Positions 1 through 7,547 of a DNA stretch of 40,000 nucleotides are shown here, piece by piece. Each line of letters starts with the position of its first letter. The first letter of the stretch is position 1. Source of the stretch: Pseudomonas sp. S31 (GTDB lineage: Bacteria > Pseudomonadota > Gammaproteobacteria > Pseudomonadales > Pseudomonadaceae); the NCBI RefSeq assembly GCF_016648105.1, contig NZ_JACVVE010000045.1, positions 1 through 40,000 of the forward strand. Direction: 5' to 3'. The position numbers were made by a program, and so were the translations under genes. The notes beneath the pieces are model-generated. The model was not told the origin of the DNA. It was given only the letters and a program-made list of their open reading frames with translations, and did no database searches.

Positions 1-87
1 GCCGCCTTGTTTGTACGACACCATATCGAGGTGGACACCAAGGCGGTCGCGCGCGCCTGTCACCGACGTTACTGGCCCGAAACAAAC

Positions 88-135
88 GTAGGAGCGAGCG
101 CAGCTCGCGATGCGCCGCGCGGGCGGCGCTCGATT
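88..135. repeat. REP-like palindromic element
   Basis: The element begins with GTAGGAGCGAG, the typical head of Pseudomonas REP sequences. It contains a 7-bp GC stem (112-118 with 123-129, loop GCGG). It lies downstream of the minus-strand SEC-C operon, where such elements usually sit. Its body differs from the REP pair at 16106-16194, so it would belong to another REP subtype. Positions 1-87 hold no gene I can support. Confidence 0.6.
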
Positions 136-227
136 TACGCGGCACTGCAAAACCCAAGGCAGGCACGGGAAAGCCGACATCCAGCTCCCCCGGCAGAACC
201 CATGGAACTGGCACTATCGATCCGAAA

Positions 228-431
228 TCACGCCCCGTGGCACTTCTTGAACTTCTTCTGGCTGCCGCATGGGCACGGGTCGTTGCGGCCGACGTCCTTC
301 AGGGCGTTGCGCACCGGCTCCTGGTGGCCGTGGTTGCAGTGCGGGCCGTGCACATGGCCATGATCGTGATCGTGGTGGTGATCATGATCGTGGTTGCAGT
401 CGGGGCCATGGACATGGGGTTGCTGGGTCAT
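228..431 (-). CDS. His-rich SEC-C metal-binding small protein
   Basis: This 67-residue protein has two parts. Residues 1-36 are extremely His/Asp rich and contain a duplicated HGPxCNHxH motif, which suggests binding of zinc or another soft metal. The C-terminus carries a SEC-C motif (CPCGSQKKFKKCH), the zinc-binding module first described at the end of SecA; its last Cys pair is Cys-His here. There is no signal peptide, so it should be cytoplasmic. ATG at 431 follows a GGAG about 10 nt upstream. It is the last gene of a minus-strand run with the lipoprotein at 439-915 (7-bp gap). A role in metal storage or delivery is an inference. SEC-C alone does not define a function. Confidence 0.85.
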   Translation of the reverse strand: MTQQPHVHGPDCNHDHDHHHDHDHGHVHGPHCNHGHQEPVRNALKDVGRNDPCPCGSQKKFKKCHGA

Positions 432-438
432 TGCAGGG

Positions 439-915
439 TTACTCCGGTATGAGATCGCCGGGCATTATCTCATCACTTCGCGACAAGTGCAGGCTCCGAT
501 GGATGATCAACCCGGTGTTCAGTTCGGCCTGCAGGCGATAGTGCAGCGGCTGCTGGCTCCTGAGCAGCTTGGCCAGTGGCTTGAGGTGCTGCCACAGGTT
601 GGTCCGTGCGGTGATCTTGAAGGTGCGCTCGGCATGGCCGCCGACACTGCGCCACAAGCTGGCCTCGTCCTCGACCAGCAGCAGGTCGTTGAGACGTACC
701 GAATAGCCCAGGTTGCGGATGAACAACCGGCTGTCGTTGGGGTTGACCACCTGCAGGTGCAGGACGAACTCCTGCTGGTGCAGCCGCGCCTTGACGGTCT
801 CGACCCGCAGCAGGTGCACCTCGGGCTCGCGCCATTCACTGCCACCCCAGCTGGCACAACCTGCCAGCAGGCCCAGCAGGCCTGTGAGCAGGAAGGTGCG
901 CAGCAGGGCCGCCAT
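439..915 (-). CDS. LEA type 2 (WHy-domain) lipoprotein
   Basis: This 158-residue exported lipoprotein has a short hydrophobic signal and a lipobox ending at Cys20 (LLAGC). The mature part carries a WHy/LEA-14-like beta-sandwich, recognisable by the pattern FVLHLQVVNPND followed by a second strand around 'LGYSVRLND'. The family occurs in bacteria, archaea and plants and is linked to desiccation or stress tolerance, without a defined biochemical activity in Pseudomonas. Only 2 bp separate it from the upstream YchJ-like gene, so the two are probably cotranscribed. It is likely a periplasm-facing lipid-anchored protein. The family call is good; the function is open. Confidence 0.8.
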   Translation of the reverse strand: MAALLRTFLLTGLLGLLAGCASWGGSEWREPEVHLLRVETVKARLHQQEFVLHLQVVNPNDSRLFIRNLGYSVRLNDLLLVEDEASLWRSVGGHAERTFKITARTNLWQHLKPLAKLLRSQQPLHYRLQAELNTGLIIHRSLHLSRSDEIMPGDLIPE

Positions 916-917
916 GC

Positions 918-1394
918 TCAGCTACCCACGTAGCTTGCGCAGCATTTCTTGAACTTCTGCCCGCTGGCGCAGGGGCACGGGTCGTTGCGTTGGGCGTGGA
1001 GCTTCACCGTCGGGTCGATGAAATACCAGCGCCCGGCACGCTGGACGAAAGCCGAGCGCTCATGATGCTGGTGGTCGCCTGCTTGGTCGTGCCAGCGTGC
1101 GGTGAAGGTGACGAAGGCGTGTTCGGGCTGGCCACCGAACACCTCGGCACCGTCCACCTCCAGCCCCAGCCAGGTGCTCTGGGCACTCCAGGCCGCCATG
1201 GCATCACGGTCCAGGCCGGGCTGCTGGGCCGGCAGGGTCGTGGCTACCAGGTAGTCGACCAACCCCAGCACGTACGCGCTGTAGCGTGAGCGCATCAAGG
1301 CCTGGGCATCCGGTGCCGCAGTACCGGCATGATAATGCCCGCAGCAGGCGTCGAGCAGGTTGCCACTGCCACAGGGGCAGACCGAGACACTCAT
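918..1394 (-). CDS. YchJ/UPF0225 family SEC-C protein
   Basis: This 158-residue protein has a Cys-rich motif at each end: CPCGSGNLLDACCGHYH near the N-terminus and NDPCPCASGQKFKKCC near the C-terminus. Between them is a compact NTF2-like domain with YchJ signatures (ALMRSRYSAYVLG, TFTARWHD, RSAFVQRAGRWYFIDP). Both ends are SEC-C zinc-binding type. The function of YchJ is unknown. ATG at 1394 lies 2 bp after the stop of the DUF6231-like gene; an in-frame GTG at 1403 would overlap that gene and add three residues. The C-terminal SEC-C motif closely resembles that of the small protein at 228-431, so the operon carries three SEC-C motifs. Confidence 0.85.
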   Translation of the reverse strand: MSVSVCPCGSGNLLDACCGHYHAGTAAPDAQALMRSRYSAYVLGLVDYLVATTLPAQQPGLDRDAMAAWSAQSTWLGLEVDGAEVFGGQPEHAFVTFTARWHDQAGDHQHHERSAFVQRAGRWYFIDPTVKLHAQRNDPCPCASGQKFKKCCASYVGS

Positions 1395-1396
1395 CG

Positions 1397-1891
1397 TCAC
1401 CACCAGTATTTGCCGAAGTTTTCAGGATTGGCCCAGAACTTGGCGTTGAGCCAGTCCGGGACCTGCTTGTAGTCGTGTAGATCATAGGTGAACAGGCTCA
1501 ATTCCTGCTCGTCACGGCGAAATTTCTCGCTGGCCGACAGCGCCAGGGCGAAGAAGTCGGTGTCGTGCCAACCGCAGGCGGACAGGTCGGCCAGCACCGC
1601 TACCCGGTTGGCATTGAGATTGCGGATACCCCCCAGCAGTTCAAGCCCGCTGCGTTTGGGCAGGTGCTCCAGGCAGTCGATCAGGATCGCCAGGTCGAAG
1701 CGCTGCGCCGCCAGGTCTGCTGGCAGTGGGCCCGCAGCGGCGCTGGCGATATGCACGTCGGGATGCGCCTGGACAAAGGCGTCCAGGGCGGGGAAGCGTG
1801 AGCCTACCAGCAGCAAGCGGCTTGGGGTGAAGCGCTCCAGCAGGGCGGCCAGGGCTTGTTGCGGCGTGCGCTGGGAAAAACCGTCGGTCAT
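1397..1891 (-). CDS. DUF6231-like protein, methyltransferase-like fold
   Basis: This 164-residue cytoplasmic protein leads the minus-strand operon. The early strand RLLLVGSRFPALD and the later RFDLAILIDCLEHLPK resemble motif I and the post-motif region of Rossmann-type SAM methyltransferases, but the glycine-rich loop is degenerate, so activity is uncertain. The C-terminus is aromatic and Asn rich (NAKFWANPENFGKYWW). ATG at 1891 is preceded by a GAGGA ribosome binding site. An upstream in-frame start at 1945 is possible but has no such site. The DUF6231 name is from memory of Pseudomonas annotation and not certain. The four genes 1891 to 228 have gaps of 2, 2 and 7 bp. Confidence 0.7.
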   Translation of the reverse strand: MTDGFSQRTPQQALAALLERFTPSRLLLVGSRFPALDAFVQAHPDVHIASAAAGPLPADLAAQRFDLAILIDCLEHLPKRSGLELLGGIRNLNANRVAVLADLSACGWHDTDFFALALSASEKFRRDEQELSLFTYDLHDYKQVPDWLNAKFWANPENFGKYWW

Positions 1892-2050
1892 TGCCAATCC
1901 TCGTTCAGGTAGGCCAAGACTAGCGGGGCTGACGCTGGCGGGCAAAGGGCATGTGACAGCCAGATGGCTTATTGCTGGCAGGGATCGATGACGCGGTCTT
2001 TACTCCCTCTGATCGGCCTCGTGCCGGTTCCCCCTAGGAGAAGCGACGAA

Positions 2051-2743
2051 ATGAGCATAGTACGCACAGCGATCCCCCTGGTCCTGCTCACCAGTGTGTT
2101 GACTGGTTGTGCAGGTTTGCAAAAAACCGACTGGCCGAAGTGTGCTGCCGTCGGGGGCGTGGGCGGTGCCGCCCTGGGCGCCATCGAGAGTTCCAGCTGG
2201 GCCGGCTGGGGCGCGCTGCTCGGCGGCGGCCTGGCGGCCGGCTACTGCTGGTCCCACGGCGATGGCGACGAGGACGGTGATGGCGTGCCGGACAGCCGCG
2301 ACAAGTGCCCCGGCACCCCGCGTGGCGTGCAGGTCGATGCCGATGGCTGCCCGCCGCCACCACCGCAACCGGCGCAGGAGGTCGTGGTGCAGAAGGAAGA
2401 AGTCATCGTCATCCGAGACGTGCGCTTCGAATTCGACTCGGCGCGCCTGACCGCTGGCGACAAGGAACGCCTGAACACTGTGGCCACGCGCTTGAAACAG
2501 GAAGCCCCGAGCGCTCGCCTGAGCGTGACCGGCCATACCGACAGCGTCGGTTCCGACAGCTACAACCAGAAGTTGTCAGAGCGTCGTGCCCACTCGGTGA
2601 CCGATTACCTGGTCGAAAATGGTGTGCCGCGCAGCAGCTTCGTGTCGGTGGTGGGCGCTGGCGAGACCCAGCCGGTGGCGGACAATGCCACTGAAGAGGG
2701 CCGCGCCATGAACCGTCGCACCGAGATCAAGATCCAGCGTTGA
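2051..2743 (+). CDS. OmpA-family lipoprotein with TSP3-type repeat (paralogue 1)
   Basis: This 230-residue outer-membrane lipoprotein has a signal peptide ending in a lipobox at Cys20 (VLTGC). A glycine-rich hydrophobic stretch follows (about 34-66), then an Asp-rich thrombospondin-3-like repeat (DGDEDGDGVPD, DKCPGTP) typical of calcium-binding linkers, a Pro-rich spacer, and a C-terminal OmpA/MotB domain. The peptidoglycan-binding signature is clear: FEFDSARL, then GHTDSVGSDSYNQKLSERRA, then NRRTEI. It should tether the outer membrane to peptidoglycan. ATG at 2051 has AGGAG upstream; the frame is open further back to 1964 but the lipoprotein signal fixes the start. A close paralogue follows at 2832. 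Confidence 0.9.
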   Translation: MSIVRTAIPLVLLTSVLTGCAGLQKTDWPKCAAVGGVGGAALGAIESSSWAGWGALLGGGLAAGYCWSHGDGDEDGDGVPDSRDKCPGTPRGVQVDADGCPPPPPQPAQEVVVQKEEVIVIRDVRFEFDSARLTAGDKERLNTVATRLKQEAPSARLSVTGHTDSVGSDSYNQKLSERRAHSVTDYLVENGVPRSSFVSVVGAGETQPVADNATEEGRAMNRRTEIKIQR

Positions 2744-2751
2744 CGGCATGT

Positions 2752-2786
2752 GCCCGCGCCTTGAGAAGTGGCGCGGGCGCGTCTTT
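2752..2786 (+). terminator. Rho-independent-like hairpin after OmpA paralogue 1
   Basis: A 9-bp GC stem (2752-2760 with 2770-2778) has a 9-nt loop and is followed by a short T-containing tail (GCGTCTTT). It lies 9 bp after the stop codon and separates the two OmpA paralogues, which suggests partly independent transcripts. Confidence 0.6.
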
Positions 2787-2831
2787 AATCCTGAGTAGCC
2801 GGTAGCGGCCGGCCACACAGGAGCATTCATC

Positions 2832-3545
2832 ATGAGTGTCATGTCGAAGGCGGCATTGCCGTTGCTGTTGGCCTCTGGCCTGCTGGCGGGCTGTGCCACC
2901 CACAGCGATGGCAGCGCACCCCTCAATCAACGCACTTGGCCGATCTGCAGCCTGCTTGGCGGGCTGGTCGGTGGTGGCCTGGGCGCTATCGAGAGTTCCA
3001 GTTGGGCAGCCGGTGGTGGAGCCCTGGGTGCGATCGCCGGCGGCCTGATCTGCTATGCCCAGGATGGCGACGAGGATGGCGACGGCGTCTTCGATCGCCG
3101 TGACCGTTGTCCGGAGACACCGGCGAATACGCCGGTCGACCACATGGGCTGTCCATTGCCGCAATACCCGGCCTCCCAGCCCGTGCCCGAGCCCAAGGCC
3201 GAAGTCATCTCCCTCGACGACCAGGGGCAGGTGATGTTCGCGTTCAACTCTGCCGAACTGACACCCGCCAGCGAGCAGCGCCTGCAAAGCCTGCTGCCGC
3301 GCTTGCAGGAACTGGGCGTGACGCGCATCAGGGTGGTCGGCCATACCGACAGCGTCGGCTCCGACAGCTACAACCAGGCACTCTCCGAACGTCGGGCCAG
3401 CAGCGTCGCGCAGTACCTCATCAGCCAGGGACTGGCGCCGGACAAGGTGACCAGCCAGGGCCGCGGCGAAAGCGAGCCGATCGCCGACAACGACACCGAG
3501 GAAGGGCGCGCGCACAACCGGCGGGTCGACCTGCACCTCAACTGA
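2832..3545 (+). CDS. OmpA-family lipoprotein with TSP3-type repeat (paralogue 2)
   Basis: This 237-residue lipoprotein has the same architecture as its neighbour: lipobox at Cys21 (LLAGC), a glycine-rich hydrophobic segment containing the shared GAIESSSWA block, an Asp-rich calcium-type repeat (DGDEDGDGVFD, DRCPETP) and an OmpA-like C-terminus (FAFNSAEL, GHTDSVGSDSYNQALSERRA, NRRVDL). Near-identical DNA blocks at 2531-2570 and 3341-3379 support a tandem duplication. AGGAG lies 8 nt before ATG 2832. It probably binds peptidoglycan from the outer membrane. The two copies diverge mainly in the linker between the Asp-rich repeat and the OmpA domain, so they may differ in reach or partner. Confidence 0.9.
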   Translation: MSVMSKAALPLLLASGLLAGCATHSDGSAPLNQRTWPICSLLGGLVGGGLGAIESSSWAAGGGALGAIAGGLICYAQDGDEDGDGVFDRRDRCPETPANTPVDHMGCPLPQYPASQPVPEPKAEVISLDDQGQVMFAFNSAELTPASEQRLQSLLPRLQELGVTRIRVVGHTDSVGSDSYNQALSERRASSVAQYLISQGLAPDKVTSQGRGESEPIADNDTEEGRAHNRRVDLHLN

Positions 3546-3639
3546 AGCCTGGCGCAGGCCAGGGCGCTGCAGCCACTGCCGGTCGCTGGGCACGTTTGCT
3601 CGCGCCACGCTGGCATGACGGGAAAGAACGGGGGCAACC

Positions 3640-3915
3640 ATGACGTTCATCCTTGGCCTGGGCAAGGCCTTGACGGTCGTGTTCTGGTGGGTGGTACTGG
3701 CCAATTGGCTGATGCCGCAGCCGCTACCGTTCAATCTGCTGATCAATGCCGCCGGCATCGCGTTGCTCGGCCTGCACGTGCTTGAAGTACTGTGTTTCAA
3801 TGGCAGCCTGCGTGGCCGTAGCCACCGCTGGTTCGACCGTCTGCAAATCCTGCTGACGGGTATCTTCCATGTCATGTCCATCCCCCGTCCGCAGGAGCCG
3901 TCGAGTCGTGCGTAA
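3640..3915 (+). CDS. DUF1145 inner-membrane protein
   Basis: This 91-residue membrane protein has two clear hydrophobic segments (about 5-24 and 32-53) and a third, weaker one near 67-79, with a short polar C-terminus. The pattern and size fit the DUF1145 family of gammaproteobacterial inner-membrane proteins, whose function is not known. ATG at 3640 follows a G-rich stretch (GGGGCAACC). Its stop overlaps the proposed GTG start of the following exported gene by 8 bp, which suggests translational coupling. Confidence 0.75.
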   Translation: MTFILGLGKALTVVFWWVVLANWLMPQPLPFNLLINAAGIALLGLHVLEVLCFNGSLRGRSHRWFDRLQILLTGIFHVMSIPRPQEPSSRA

Positions 3916-4666
3916 ACTGATGTTGCTGGCCGCACTGGCCGCCCCCCTGGCCCAGGCCGAAAGCCTGGACGTCGCTGCCAACTCGATGCTGCGCCTGTCG
4001 AACAAGTCGGCCAGCGTGCATCTCGAGCACCTGCGTGTGGCCGACTCGGCCACGCTGTTGCTGCCGGCCACGCTGACCGAGCTGCGCATCGACCAGCTCG
4101 AACTGGGCGAGAACGCCCGGATCGCCATCGCGCCATCCGACAGCCCGTTGCTGATCGAGGCGCGCACCGCACGCCTGGGGCAGGGCAGTGAGTTCAGCGC
4201 TCCCGGCGCGCCTGGCACGTACGAGCGTGCTGCCCGATCGGGGCGCAACCTCGACCTGAAACTCGATGAGCTCGACGCCGAGCGCCTGGCCATCGATGCC
4301 CGTGGCGGCGCTGGAGCTCCTGGTTATGTCGGCCTCGATGGTGCCAACGGCCGCGCCGGCGGCTGCACCTGGGGCCAGGCCAGCCGAGGCGCCAACGGCG
4401 ATGACGGTGGCAACGGCCACGATGGCGCAGCCGGTGGGCGAATTCGCCTCAGCGTGCCGCAAGGTTTTGCCGAGGAGCGCATCGTGGTGCGCCTGGATGG
4501 CGGTGCCGCCGGCAAACCCGGGGCTGCGGGCAAGCCGGGCAAGGGCGGTGCGAGCAAGGGTTGCCTGGTATACAGCACCGATGCCGGCGCCAACGGGCGC
4601 CCAGGGCAGCCGGGCCAGCCTGGCCTGGCGGGCGCTGCCGGGGAACTGATCCTGCAACGCCTCTGA
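3908..4666 (+). CDS. Exported collagen-like, Gly-rich protein
   Basis: GTG at 3908 gives a 252-residue protein with a classic signal peptide (cleavage after LAQA, about residue 17) and AGGAG about 9 nt upstream. An ATG at 3869 would add 13 residues and spoil the signal. Residues 18-120 consist of short hydrophobic strands spaced like a beta-solenoid (for example LRVADSATLLLP, LELGENARIAIA). Three Gly-rich blocks follow (about 133-177, 198-218, 226-245) with interrupted Gly-X-Y triplets such as GKPGAAGKPG and GRPGQPGQPG. Two cysteines (about 153 and 219) could form a disulfide. There is no membrane anchor, so it should be periplasmic or secreted. I do not recognise a named family and assign no function. 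Confidence 0.75.
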   Translation: MRKLMLLAALAAPLAQAESLDVAANSMLRLSNKSASVHLEHLRVADSATLLLPATLTELRIDQLELGENARIAIAPSDSPLLIEARTARLGQGSEFSAPGAPGTYERAARSGRNLDLKLDELDAERLAIDARGGAGAPGYVGLDGANGRAGGCTWGQASRGANGDDGGNGHDGAAGGRIRLSVPQGFAEERIVVRLDGGAAGKPGAAGKPGKGGASKGCLVYSTDAGANGRPGQPGQPGLAGAAGELILQRL

Positions 4667-4677
4667 GTGGGGTTTCG

Positions 4678-4701
4678 ACCCCGGGCGACCAGGCCCGGGG
4701 T
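4678..4701. terminator. Hairpin between convergent genes
   Basis: A perfect 9-bp stem (4678-4686 with 4693-4701) with a 6-nt loop sits between the convergent collagen-like and CopD-like genes. It lacks a long T run, so it may be a weak or bidirectional terminator. Confidence 0.55.
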
Positions 4702-4709
4702 TGGTGCGA

Positions 4710-5174
4710 TCAGAGCAGGACGCGCGAACTGGCCAGTGCCACCACGGCCAGCCCCAGCAGCAGGTTGACGCCGACCATGCGCCGGATCCGCCCCAGCACG
4801 GCGGCGCCGGTGGCCCAGTCTTCATCCTGCACTGCGGTTTTCAGCTCGGGCAACAGCAACGCCTGGATGCGCATGAACAGCGCGAACATGGCGATGCCAC
4901 CGCCGATCATCACCTGCACATAGCGCGGCGCGGTCTCGAAGCCGCTGAAACGCATGTGCAACATGCCGATACCACTTATCGCCAAAATGGCCACGGCCAA
5001 CCAGACCCAGCCGAAGAAGCGTCGGAAAACTTCCACCCAAAGGCGCAACCGGGCAGGCCCCTCAAGGGCTGCAACCGTGGCCGGGCGCAGTACCAGCCAG
5101 GCGAAGAACATGCCGCCGACCCATACCAGGGCGGCCAGGACATGCAGTGTGTAGGGCAGGGCAAAGGCGAGCAT
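4710..5174 (-). CDS. CopD-family-like membrane protein
   Basis: This roughly 154-residue protein has four hydrophobic segments in the mature sequence (around 5-26, 48-68, 80-100 and 130-150). The N-terminal HVLAALVWVGGMFFAWLVL motif is typical of the CopD/DUF2269-type membrane family, in which conserved His and Trp sit near the first helix. Some members are linked to copper uptake, others are uncharacterised, and no copper genes lie nearby, so a copper role is not supported. I prefer ATG 5174, which has GGAG 6 nt upstream; ATG 5186 adds four residues but has no ribosome binding site. The gene is divergent from dinG. Confidence 0.75.
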   Translation of the reverse strand: MLAFALPYTLHVLAALVWVGGMFFAWLVLRPATVAALEGPARLRLWVEVFRRFFGWVWLAVAILAISGIGMLHMRFSGFETAPRYVQVMIGGGIAMFALFMRIQALLLPELKTAVQDEDWATGAAVLGRIRRMVGVNLLLGLAVVALASSRVLL

Positions 5175-5210
5175 CCGGATCTCCATGCGGCATAAAGGGC
5201 AATAGCGGGG

Positions 5211-5251
5211 TATGATAGCCGCCCCATGAGAAACACTGAAAATATATCCAG
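5211..5251 (+). promoter_or_regulatory. dinG promoter with LexA-type SOS box
   Basis: TATGAT at 5211-5216 is a near-consensus -10 element for dinG. CTG-AAAATATATC-CAG at 5236-5251 fits the LexA consensus CTG-N10-CAG, with an AT-rich alternating core. The box ends 21 bp before the dinG ATG. A repressor there would lie just downstream of the predicted start of transcription. The match is seen directly; LexA control is inferred. Confidence 0.6.
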
Positions 5252-5272
5252 CCCTCCGGGCGCCTGCAGACC

Positions 5273-7417
5273 ATGATCAGCAACGAACTCAAAGCCACCA
5301 TCCAGGGCGCCTACTCGCGTTTTCTCGAAGCCAAGAGCCTCAAGCCGCGCTATGGCCAGCGCCTGATGATCGCCGAAGTCGCCAAGGTGCTGGGCGACAT
5401 CGCCTGCGACGACGAGGGTCGCCGTGCCGGCGAGCCCGCCGTGGTGGCGGTTGAGGCGGGCACCGGTACCGGCAAGACGGTCGCCTACAGCCTGGCAGCG
5501 ATCCCCGCCGCCAAGGCCGCCGGCAAACGCCTGGTGATCGCCACTGCCACCGTCGCCCTGCAGGAGCAGATCGTCTTCAAGGACCTGCCCGACCTGATGC
5601 GCAACAGCGGCCTCAACTTCAGCTTCTCGCTGGCCAAGGGGCGCGGCCGCTACCTGTGCCTGTCCAAGCTCGACATCCTGCTGCAGGAGGGCCATGCGCA
5701 ATCGGCCACGGCCCAGCTGTTCGAGGAGGAAGGCTTCCACATCGAGGTCGACGAGCGCAGCCAGAAGCTGTTCAACAGCATGATCGAAAAGCTCGCCGGC
5801 AACCGTTGGGACGGTGACCGCGACAGCTGGCCCGAGGCCCTGGAAGACCAGGACTGGGCGCGCCTGACCACCGACCACAGCCAGTGCACCGGGCGCCATT
5901 GTCCGAACTTCCAGCAGTGCGTGTTCTACAAGGCGCGCGAAGGCATGGGCAAGGTCGATGTGATCGTCACCAACCATGACATGGTCCTGGCCGACCTGGC
6001 CCTGGGCGGCGGCGCGGTGCTGCCCGACCCGCGCGATACCATCTATGTATTCGACGAAGGCCACCATCTGCCGGACAAGGCCATCGGCCACTTCGCTCAC
6101 TATTCACGGCTGCGCTCCACCGCCGACTGGCTCGAGCAGACCGCCAAGAACCTGACCAAGCTGCTGGCCCAGCACCCGCTGCCCGGCGACCTGGGCAAGC
6201 TGATCGAGCAGGTGCCGGAACTGGCGCGCGAGGTCCGTACCCAGCAACAGTTCATGTTCACCCTGTGCGAGCAGGTCGCCGACTTCCGTCCCGGCGAGGA
6301 CACCGAAGGCCGCGAACGCCCACGCTACCGCTTCGAAGGCGGTGTGGTGCCGGAGCAGATGCGCGAGGTGGGCATCGAGTTGAAGAAGGGCTTCGCCCGG
6401 CTCAACGACCTGTTCACGCGCCTGGCCGACCTGCTCAAGGAAGGTATGGATGGCGAGGTCAATATCGGTATCGCCAGCCACCAGGCCGAGGAATGGTACC
6501 CATTGTTCGGCAGCCTGGTGACCCGTGCCCAGGGCAACTGGGAGCTGTGGACCGCCTTCACCGCCGAAGACCCGGAAGACAGCCCGCCGATGGCGCGCTG
6601 GTTGACCCTGGCCGAAAGTGGGGCGCTGTTCGACATCGAGGTCAACGCCAGCCCCATCCTGGCTGCCGAAATGCTCCGGCGCAGCCTGTGGAGCGTCGCC
6701 CATGGCGCCCTGGTCACCTCGGCGACGCTCACCGCCCTGGGCAAGTTCGACCGTTTTCGCATGCGTTCGGGGTTGCCACGCGATGCCGTGACCTGCGTGG
6801 TGCCGAGCCCCTTCGTGCATGGCGACGCCGGGCTGCTGCGAGTGCCGGACCTCAAGGCCGACCCTCGCGATGCGACCGCACACACTGCGGCGATCATCCG
6901 CGAACTGCCGCAGATCGTCGAGGAGGCTCGCGGTGCACTGGTGCTGTTCTCCTCGCGCAAACAGATGCAGGATGTGTTCGACGGCCTGGACCGTGACTGG
7001 CGCAAGCTGGTGCTGATCCAGGGCAACCTGTCCAAGCAGGAAACCCTCAACAAGCACAAGGCACGGGTCGACGACGGCCAGCACAGCGTGCTGTTCGGCC
7101 TGGCCAGTTTCGCCGAGGGTGTCGACCTGCCAGGTGCCTATTGCGAACACGTGGTGATCGCCAAGATTCCTTTCGCCGTGCCGGACGATCCGGTCGAGGC
7201 GGCCCTGGCCGAGTGGATCGAGGCGCGTGGCGGTAATCCGTTCATGGAAATCGCCGTGCCCGACGCTTCACTACGGCTGATCCAGGCCTGCGGGCGCCTG
7301 CTGCGGACCGAACAGGATCGCGGCGTCATCACCTTGCTCGACCGGCGCCTGGTCACCCAACGCTACGGCAAGGCTATCCTCAATGCGCTGCCGCCGTTCC
7401 GGCGGGAGATTAGCTGA
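5273..7417 (+). CDS. dinG: ATP-dependent DNA helicase DinG
   Basis: This 714-residue superfamily 2 helicase of the XPD/DinG type unwinds DNA 5' to 3' and resolves R-loops and other structures. Walker A is EAGTGTGKT (61-69) and the DEAH-type box is DEGH (261-264). Four cysteines placed for a 4Fe-4S cluster are C129, C205, C210 and C216, spaced as in this family. C-terminal helicase motifs follow (LVTSATL, ASFAEGVDLPG, QACGRLLRTEQD). The length matches E. coli DinG (about 716). ATG at 5273 has no clear Shine-Dalgarno. The LexA-type box upstream suggests SOS induction, as for E. coli dinG. The CopD-like gene is divergent. Confidence 0.95.
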   Translation: MISNELKATIQGAYSRFLEAKSLKPRYGQRLMIAEVAKVLGDIACDDEGRRAGEPAVVAVEAGTGTGKTVAYSLAAIPAAKAAGKRLVIATATVALQEQIVFKDLPDLMRNSGLNFSFSLAKGRGRYLCLSKLDILLQEGHAQSATAQLFEEEGFHIEVDERSQKLFNSMIEKLAGNRWDGDRDSWPEALEDQDWARLTTDHSQCTGRHCPNFQQCVFYKAREGMGKVDVIVTNHDMVLADLALGGGAVLPDPRDTIYVFDEGHHLPDKAIGHFAHYSRLRSTADWLEQTAKNLTKLLAQHPLPGDLGKLIEQVPELAREVRTQQQFMFTLCEQVADFRPGEDTEGRERPRYRFEGGVVPEQMREVGIELKKGFARLNDLFTRLADLLKEGMDGEVNIGIASHQAEEWYPLFGSLVTRAQGNWELWTAFTAEDPEDSPPMARWLTLAESGALFDIEVNASPILAAEMLRRSLWSVAHGALVTSATLTALGKFDRFRMRSGLPRDAVTCVVPSPFVHGDAGLLRVPDLKADPRDATAHTAAIIRELPQIVEEARGALVLFSSRKQMQDVFDGLDRDWRKLVLIQGNLSKQETLNKHKARVDDGQHSVLFGLASFAEGVDLPGAYCEHVVIAKIPFAVPDDPVEAALAEWIEARGGNPFMEIAVPDASLRLIQACGRLLRTEQDRGVITLLDRRLVTQRYGKAILNALPPFRREIS

Positions 7418-7547
7418 CGCGCGGAGCATGCTGCGACGGCGCGTTGTCCATCATTCAGTCGCGGGCCGCACAGGGATGCAGGGGCGTCGTTCGAAACGTC
7501 CCGTTCCGCGACATGCCTCAAGGCCCCGGAAGGAGACCCCCAGCCTT

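Noticed and set aside
1..63. Possible gene start running off the left edge on the minus strand (GTG at 63)
   Set aside because: The 21 codons from GTG 63 look protein-like, but there is no ribosome binding site, both strands are open here and the fragment is too short to identify.
4710..5174. Copper-resistance gene copD
   Set aside because: Only family-level similarity in the first helix; no copC or copper-responsive neighbours, so a copper role is unsupported.
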